From positions 11,550,001-11,614,000 of the forward strand of contig JARKIP010000064.1 in the NCBI GenBank assembly GCA_029990175.1: DNA of 64,000 nucleotides. The letters are read 5' to 3'. A program made the position numbers and the translations under genes. How positions within the stretch are numbered: the first letter of the stretch is position 1; every line of letters begins with the position of its first letter. Under the pieces are notes generated by a model, which did not search any database, was not told where the DNA came from, and saw only the letters and a program-made list of their open reading frames with translations. Source of the DNA: Petunia secreta. Lineage: Eukaryota > Streptophyta > Magnoliopsida > Solanales > Solanaceae. Of this stretch, positions 57,201-64,000 are shown one piece after another.

Positions 57201-60200
57201 GGAGGAACATTGGCCTGCTATAATTTCTTACTTTCATTAGATGAATAGGAAGATGAAATCTTGGTCTATTTTGCATTCATGGATCACTTCAAAATGTGCT
57301 TTTCAGGTCAGTGGGTCCAAATTCTATTATTTGAAGAATGAAGCAGTTCTTTTAGAGATGGGTCTTGTAAACTGGGCTGTTACAGAAGCTATGAAACGAG
57401 GCTTTACACCGCTGATGACCCCAGAGATTGTACGGTCATCTGTGGTGGAAAAATGCGGATTTCAACCCCGTGGCTCAAACACTCAGGTTCTTCTTTAAAG
57501 TTCTTTTTTTTAACTCTGCCATTTTGATGGCTTTGTCTACTATTTTTAATATATCATTTGTATCTTCCGTAGTTCTTTTTGTTGAGAATCAAAGTGAGAT
57601 AGCCATAGGGAGCCATATTATTATCTTCTATTTATTTTGAACTGATGTGTGATGGTTATGCCAGTTCCAATTACTACATTTTTTTTTTGTTTAAGAAGGT
57701 GATAAGCTTTTCATTGATGTCAAAACAACACTAAGTAGGTGACCAAAACCTAAAGTACAAATAGAGAAAAGAAGCAAATTATCAGAATAGACTGGCCTGT
57801 ATAGTCTCATCCTTAGTGAAGAGCTTCAAAGGTCTCCAGTATAGTTTCAGCCTTCCCTAGGCATTCCATTTTACACCAAGAAGTAAACAAAAGTAAACAA
57901 TTGAACTTGATATTCCTGATATAGTTGGATAGCCCTTCAAGGCATCTTTGGTTCCTTTCTTTCCCAATAGTCCACCAAATACCAGCCGGGAATGTATTCC
58001 ATTTGTTTCTAAGCTTCTCATTTTTTCTATTTATGATCCAACATTTGAGCATATCAATCAAGGTGTGACTTGGAGATTACCCACTATAGTCGCGTCTTAC
58101 AAAAGAACATTTGCGACATTCTCACTTTACATTGGAGGATGGGGTGTTTAGTGTTTTGCACTATCAACAACAACATACCCAGTATTATCTTATAAGTGGG
58201 GTCTGGGGAGGTTGGGATGTACGCAGCCCTTACCCCCACCAAGGTGGAGAGGCTGTTTCTGATAGACCCTCGGCTAGAGAACAACATACCCAATATTATC
58301 CCACAAGTGTTTTGCACTATGCATCCTGCAAAAAAGGGAAAATACACAAGTTGCCCCCTAAACTTGTCCAAAAAAATCATTTACACACTTAAACTACGCG
58401 GGCGTCCCTTTACCCCCTATTGTTGTTTGAAGTGTAATTAATACTCCCTTGAAAATATAGAACCAATGTTGTTGCAAGTGGTGAATTCCAATCACCCGCC
58501 ACATCAGCACCACAGTGCCACATCAGATTTCTAATAAATTTTAATTCTAGACTATTTTTTTCTGGTCATTCAAAGTTTTTCAATTTGCTAATCATATTTT
58601 AACATTAATTAAAATCTATTTAACTGTCTACCCATTGTTGTACTTAAATCTCACCGGCAGCATCAAACGTCTACCACATCTCCCAAACTCAACCAGTTTT
58701 CCATTAAACGCACTGCCTCTACAGTCTACACCATACCACCTCTTTCGAAGATCGTGGAATATTTGGTCTTCTTTTCTGGGAGTTTTCTCGGCGCCAGTAA
58801 GTAGTTGCCGGAAAATGGTAATGGGGAACTTAAAGCCAAGCTTTCAATCCACCAAAGAAGAAAATAAAACAAAGATAAAACAGAAAAAAGAATTAGAAAG
58901 ATAAGAAACATGGAAAATGGCATGGGGGATGTGAAAGCATCAGATCAGAGATGGTGAAGCCTGGTATGGGAGATTGAGTGTTGAAAAATAAGAAAGAGCA
59001 AAGAACAAAAGAAAAGAAGAAATGAAAAGGAAAAAAGGAATGAGAATGAGAATCTAAAATAAAAAAGAAAATATAAAAAAGTATTTAAATATAATTACTA
59101 CTGTATCATCCAATTAGAAGATGACATGTGCATTGTTTGGAGCCATTTTTGTAGCTTTTTTCTTCTCACACGCATGTAGAAAGTTGATAACTCTTCTTCT
59201 GCCACATCACCCTTTAAGGGGTTATCAATTTCTCTTCAAACAAGATTAGGGGATAAAGGGACTCCCACATAGTTTGAGTGTGTAAATAATTTTTGTGGAA
59301 AAGTTAAGGGGGCAACTTATGTGTTTCCCAAAAAAAAAACATCTAGTACATAGCTGAAAGCCTCTCTTTTGAAGTGTGTCAAGTGCTTGGTAAGCACCTT
59401 TAGTTACTAGCCGTGATAGCAAGCGACTTTGTAAGGTGCATTGGATCTACATTTGGGGCCATAACCATTGGTTTAGGCTAGCATTCGACAGTGATGAGGA
59501 CATTATCTAACATGAAATATTCCTTTCCCATGAGCAGCTTAGCTTAAGGAATCTTCTCTTTTATACAGTTGTGATAAGATTCCAGCAACTTGAGGAAGTC
59601 ACAGACCCTTGCCAGCTCCTGATCGTTCTGGTTTTTTAAAAAGCAAGTTCCAAGATTTGTGAGTTCAGGTGTAGCTCTCCTTCTGGAGTATTAGATCAAA
59701 TAAATTGGGATAGTCTGAAGTACGGCACAAGCCAATTGTCTTGCCAGAAGGAGCTCTTTATGCCATTTCTGATTGCTAGACTTGTTTAGGATTGGAAAGC
59801 TGAGAAGAATGCTCTTCCATGTGCTAAGCCCAGCTAGATGGGAAATCTGAAGAGTTGCTTCCTTTAACTGCCTCCAAAGAGCTGCTTCCTCAATGTGAAA
59901 TCTCCAAAGAAACTTCATCAGTAGGCTTTTTGTGAAGTTCTCAGGTTTTCTTATGCCAAGACCACCAGCTTTCTTGGGAAGGATAGAAGATTTTCAATTA
60001 ACCATATGAATGTCTTTCTGAAATCTGTTTCCTTGCCGAATTACTGGACCACGTTTAACAAACCTTTCACATTAGTCGTACTATCTAGGTCTATTAATGA
60101 CTAAACTTGCAAGTTGTAATATTTCAACTTATTTTTTCAAAAACACTGACAATAATCCATATCAAGTCTTGGGATACCAATCTAATCTTGGTTTCTTACA

Positions 60201-60231
60201 AGTAAATCTGAAGAGTTGAATGACCTTACAG

Positions 60232-60295
<64 letters not shown>

Positions 60296-62030
60296 GAATT
60301 GCTTACAATTTCAAAAAAGGAACATTGTTTTTTTACAAATGGAGACTTCTTTCTCCCCAAAGTTTGGGTGTTCAATTTTATACGAAGGTTTACTGATTGA
60401 AATTAAAGAAAGCTCTTTAGGTGAATCATTTTTGTTGTATTGATGAATCATATACCCAACCCTTTTGCTTGCAGCATGTTATTCAATAGTGTTAAATGTA
60501 TAAATTAGGCATTTTTTTCTTTGTTCTTTCCTGGTTACATTAATCAACGTTTTCCTAAGCTTTGTGGTAGTTTTTCTCTTTTTTATTTATTATTTTTTAG
60601 TATTTGTTTGTACTTTTTTGGGGTGGGGGTGGATATCGGTCTCTCGCTCGGAGAAATGACTTAGCTAAATTGGTTTATGCTGATCAGTGATATATCACAA
60701 AACCACTGGCAGGTTTACTCCATTGAAAATAGTGATCAGTGCCTGATTGGCACCGCTGAGATACCAGTAGGCGGAATACACATGGATTCCATTCTGTCCG
60801 AGCCTTCATTACCATTGAAATACGTGGCATTCTCCCACTGCTTTCGGACGGAGGCTGGTGCTGCAGGTGCTGCAACAAGGTTAGTTAGAACTTCTTTCAT
60901 TCCTTATCTATTTTCTTAAATCTTATTTTTGTTCTTCAACTAATATATATTTCTGATAACTATTCTACGAGCCTACTTAAATGTGTTATTACTATTACTT
61001 TGGGGGGTTTTGTGGCTGTTTGTGCCTCTAGTTCCATATTCGTGTTCATAAAAAATGCTATTCTTGTGAAAATTTAATATTATCTACATAGACAGACTCG
61101 TGCATATATTTCTTTTGTTGCATCAAGTAATTAATTTCAATGATTTGGTGGCAGGGGACTCTATCGAGTTCATCAGTTCAGCAAGGTGGAAATGTTCATA
61201 CTATGCAGATCAGACGAAAGTGATTCATACCATGAAGAACTCATTAAAATTGAAGAAGACCTATTCACATCACTTGGTTTTCATTTCAAGTGCGAATCGT
61301 CATTTCAAATCTACTAAAAGTTTATGCATGTTACATTAACCAAGTTTTTGTGCGCCAAATATAAGCTTGCCTTTCTCCATTTCTTTTAATATCTGAATCA
61401 TACTGTGTGCAGGACTCTGGACATGGCAACTGAGGATCTAGGTGCACCAGCTTATCGTAAATTTGATGTCGAGGCCTGGATGCCAGGGTTGGGCCGTTAT
61501 GGTGAGGTAAGCTTAAGCAATGACACACAATCTATTCCTTGTACTATTATACATATCTAACATGGAACTGGAATCCGGATAATGACCATTTTTTCCACTA
61601 ACCATTGGCAATGGGCAAAGCTTACCAACCCGGTTGATTTGTCTGAAGAGCTAATTGGGTTGAACTAAACCAACTGAATCACTGCTCTGACCTTAACTTG
61701 ATTCTTTTCCTTTGAACAATCTCCTCATTTTCTATGTTCTTTGCTAAACAGATATCAAGTGCATCGAATTGTACTGATTATCAAAGCCGACGGTTGGGAA
61801 TACGGTATCGCCCCGAAGCATCATCATCATCAAGTCCTAAAAAGGGCAAAAGCGCGGCACCGCCACAGTTCGTTCACACACTAAATGCTACAGCATGTGC
61901 AGTTCCTCGAATGATAGTATGCTTGCTTGAGAATTACCAGCAGGAAGATGGCTCAGTTATTATACCGGAGCCATTAAGGCCTTTCATGGGCGGGCTTGAG
62001 ATTATAAAACCAAAACACACGCAGAACTGA
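54237..62030 (+). CDS. Seryl-tRNA synthetase, chloroplast/mitochondrial type
   Basis: Ten exons: 54237-54408, 54505-54653, 55753-55846, 55924-56072, 56159-56251, 57307-57486, 60713-60879, 61155-61289, 61413-61506 and 61752-62030; 503 residues, with all phases fitting GT-AG introns. The N-terminus (about 1-55, LAAFPHFSKTLTFRLTPFYS) is Ser/Arg/Pro-rich with few acids, like an organellar targeting peptide. A tRNA-binding helical arm follows (about 100-180, EVERLRAERNVVANKM, LATLEEDLLNLTDELQQ). Class II motif 1 lies near 245-262 (MKRGFTPLMTPEIV), motif 2 near 319-331 (FSHCFRTEAGAAG) and motif 3 near 454-475 (LNATACAVPRMIVCLLE). TAEIPVGG and SASNCTDYQSRRLGIRYR are family hallmarks. The enzyme charges tRNA-Ser with serine, probably in plastids and mitochondria. 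Intron 6 (3226 bp) is full of mobile DNA, but the exons are undamaged. Confidence 0.93.
55084..55190 (+). repeat. Candidate SINE 5' part in intron 2 of the synthetase gene
   Basis: gattagctcaaccggcaaag fits a Pol III A box (tagctcaaccgg). About 40 bp on, agctctagcac is a weak B box. Such a tRNA-like head followed by unrelated sequence suggests a SINE. No tRNA fold and no duplication was found. Confidence 0.4.
56557..56935 (-). mobile_element. LINE 3' end in intron 5
   Basis: A poly-T run (56557-56573), then minus-strand sequence typical of the C-terminal tail of plant L1 LINEs (QDFIVLLENYVCRQKKKRD, CLERTGRCFEGKKEHLYLV). 5'-truncated. Confidence 0.7.
57679..58090 (-). mobile_element. LINE 3' end in intron 6
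   Basis: A poly-T run at 57679-57688, then a minus-strand tail with WWTIGKERNQRCLEGLSN and LLLFTSWCKMECLG. It is a different copy from the one in intron 5. Confidence 0.7.
58165..58306 (-). mobile_element. SINE/RTE-LINE-tail insertion with 14-bp duplication
   Basis: 142 bp running from caacaacaacatacccagta to atattatcccacaa, reverse-complement orientation of the 4675-4788 tail. It is flanked by perfect copies of gtgttttgcactat (58151-58164, 58307-58320). The word acaacatacccaatattatc at its right end repeats its left-end theme, so the insert is compound. Confidence 0.8.
58336..59329. mobile_element. Long-TIR Mutator-like element in intron 6
   Basis: About 994 bp with TIRs of around 100 bp at high identity: gggaaaatacacaagttgcc, then CCCTAAACTTGTCC and TTTACACACTTAAACTACG on the left; gggaaacacataagttgccc, then CCTTAACTTTTCC and TTTACACACTCAAACTATG on the right-end reverse complement. 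Poly-A at both borders hides the duplication (caaaaaa on both sides). No transposase frame; the 58635-58904 frame is unremarkable. Confidence 0.7.
59600..60060 (-). mobile_element. LINE RT C-terminal fragment in intron 6
   Basis: The minus-strand frame around 59918-59691 reads MKFLWRFHIEEAALWRQLKE, like the region after RT in plant L1 LINEs. A neighbouring frame upstream (to about 60060) continues the similarity with frameshifts. No poly-A end assigned. Confidence 0.55.
60234..60290. repeat. 57-nt T homopolymer in intron 6
   Basis: An unbroken run of T, 423 bp before exon 7. Most likely the poly-A end of a minus-strand retroelement; length may be affected by sequencing. Confidence 0.8.
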
Positions 62031-63245
62031 CCGTAAGGCCTTTCATGAGTTGGCTTCAGATTATTAAACCAAAAAACATACACAACTGACACGAGAAGCA
62101 AATTTTGATATTAGATACTCTTATCCGAATCATTGTTTTTTTTTTTCAATCACTGTGGAAAGTTTTCAAGTTCAGTCCGGCAGCAGATTGGACAGGTATC
62201 ATAAGTTTGTAAGGTGAAATAAAAGTTGATATTTATTTGCTGCTTCCTTTGAGTTTGTGGACTTTACCATGTGCAGCTTTCGAAACCTGAGAGCTGATAT
62301 TTACTAGTGCTGCTCTTGCTTTAGACCGTTTAATTGCACAGCCACGGTAATTGGGTCATGAATGTATTGTACATTAAAATTTAGATGAAATACATAGCTT
62401 GGATGTAATACTGAGCGTAAGTTGCAACACATCATTACAATCTGGATTTACTACTTTCTGATAATTGTTTGTCTTTTTTTTCTATCTGAGAAATTCTTCG
62501 ACCGTATTTTGTTTGGTTCACAATAGGATACAAAGTTACAAACTGGTGATGTGCGCTTATTGCACATCAGTTAGTTGTATTATTGGCTTCACCATTGAAT
62601 GCGAGTGCAAGATTTGATTAGTGCAAGTGTATAACAAACGTAATTTTCCTTTTTAACAAGATCGGTATATATTTACCTGTTATAGCCAGTCAAATATCAT
62701 TTTTACTAGTTACTAGGATTTGATTGTGCATATACTAATATTTTATATGAACTTGAACTCTGTTTGCAAAATGATTTAATTGATGGAGTTTCTCAGTAAA
62801 CATATATAATTGGAATGCTGCTCCTATTATAGGTTTAGTATTTAGATCGCATGATCAAGTGCCCTGCACTTTTTGATCCCCTCTTATTTTTATGAGGTGG
62901 TGCCGAGCAAGGCATTGGAATGAAACGAAAAAGAATTGGCAAGCACTACATACAATAGCTCTTTTAATGAAATATAATATAATGTTCATTTAATTATGAG
63001 TGATCACGAAAATTGTGTCATCTGACAATACGTAAAGAACTACAAATACAGCATACTAGTTACTATGTCATAGTGACTGGGAAAATCTTATTGTAGATAC
63101 AGTTCTAAACAAGCAGTTCCTATCCCCTCTGCAAAAAATAAATCTTCGTGCTACGTCCCAGTCACTATGTGCAGATCGTTATACAAGAGATGCATATCTG
63201 TTGTGCAAGACGCATGCATCATGCAAAACTGTAGCTGTCACCTTT
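62031..63245. other. Convergent 3' flanks
   Basis: Starts with the synthetase 3'UTR (candidate poly-A signals such as aataaa are absent; gaaataaaag at 62217 may serve) and ends with the 3' flank of the minus-strand gene. No other gene recognised. Confidence 0.5.
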
Positions 63246-63948
63246 CTACAACTTGAGTTTGGTAACATCAATTTTCTGGACAGGATATGTATATGCCTCA
63301 TAGTTTATTTGTTGTCCGAGGCTGCTTAATTTTGTTAGAGTAGTAATCAAATCAACCTGAAATTAGACAGACCTGCTATTAGTTTTACAGTAGGCGTGTG
63401 TTATTCTGACAAGCATGATAACACATTTAACACTTCACAACTAATCATGTTGGCAAAGACGCCAAAAGGGAAAGAGCAAGTGACCATTTGACATTTCAGT
63501 CTACAAAGACCATATATGTTGCGACCAAAGAATGGTTTACAAGTTATGCTCAGACCAAGTTACACATACTGCTATACAGAATGCTGTCATGAACAAAGAG
63601 AAAAAGGAAAAGCGCCACTGTGCATTGTTCAAATATTTCATAGCTCTAATACGAGTTGTTGAACTTTAATAGTGCATTAACACATATAGAAAGCCTCCTA
63701 TTTTTAATCTTCGATGGAATATCCTTAGATATTGCTGAGCTTCTTTAGAAACTTAAGTAGGAGAGCATATACTAGCATCATAATCAGTTTTAAGTAAGAG
63801 GGGATAAACTAACCTCATAATCAGTTTGGGATACTGTTTCCCTGCTCCTTTGGTACTTCACGACCCATGGGAGAACCTCTGGATCGCTGGCGAGTAGGGC
63901 CTCTGTTGCAGCTTGATCAGGACCCAAGAATGCGGACATTACTGCTAG
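63246..63948 (-). CDS. Unrecognised gene, last two exons (partial)
   Basis: Two minus-strand exons, too short for simple ORF lists. Exon 63948-63814 is 135 bp, between an AG acceptor (tctgcacag) and a GT donor (gttagt), coding SAFLGPDQAATEALLASDPE and VLPWVVKYQRSRETVSQTDYE. Exon 63356-63246 is 111 bp, after tttcag, coding VDLITTLTKLSSLGQQINYE and AYTYPVQKIDVTKLKL before TAG. Both are phase 0, so they join in frame. The codon use and clean splice sites look like a real conserved gene whose 5' part lies beyond the window. I do not recognise the protein. Confidence 0.6.
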
Positions 63949-64000
63949 CTGTGCAGATATTGAAAATCATAGTTAGTTGTTTATGCTCAAATTTTCACTT

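Noticed and set aside
60216..60443. Frame with a long poly-Phe stretch
   Set aside because: It translates the 57-nt T run in a synthetase intron.

Overview
This window is nuclear DNA from a flowering plant. The genes are split by GT-AG introns, the intergenic DNA is AT-rich, and LTR retrotransposons, LINEs, a Helitron and many terminal-inverted-repeat (TIR) elements are nested in one another. The repeat types (an RTE-like LINE and SINE-like tails ending in GTT repeats, a SIRE-like Ty1/copia element) and the resemblance of one gene to potato STOREKEEPER suggest Solanaceae, perhaps Nicotiana. The genus is an inference.

Six host genes are supported. They are the 3' exons of a zinc-type alcohol dehydrogenase-like gene (255-1931, +); cytochrome c oxidase subunit 6b (36626-39384, +, 5 exons); a single-exon STOREKEEPER/GeBP-type DNA-binding protein (43606-42452, -); histone H3.3 (52043-52556, +, with a 5'UTR intron); an organellar-type seryl-tRNA synthetase (54237-62030, +, 10 exons); and the last two exons of an unrecognised gene (63948-63246, -). 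They do unrelated housekeeping jobs and do not form a cluster.

Mobile DNA fills most of the rest. From about 6.7 to 24 kb, an old L1-type LINE was hit by a hAT-like element (7009-7788, 8-bp target duplication) and by a Ty1/copia element (8874-23643, 218-bp LTRs, duplication tttga). The copia element was in turn hit by a minus-strand SIRE-like element (11495-20876, 910-bp LTRs with no difference seen, duplication atagc). That youngest element has broken gag-pol but an intact 737-codon 3' ORF.

From 26 to 36.5 kb and from 46.4 to 49.6 kb there is a dense set of TIR elements with 8-10-bp target duplications, looking like non-autonomous Mutator-like elements (MULEs). Each carries its own short-period internal array: 121-bp units with palindromic cores, GTTTCAG/GTATCT words, about 45-bp TTGAA units, TATACA-rich tracts, or stacked hairpins. 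Several sit end to end with only target-duplication bases between them, and one ends 164 bp before the COX6B start codon.

The 50-51.5 kb stretch holds a minus-strand Helitron inside a small TIR element. The seryl-tRNA synthetase introns hold LINE 3' ends, a SINE-like insertion with a 14-bp duplication, and another long-TIR element. All boundaries, splice sites and repeat comparisons were read by eye; no alignment or database search was run.
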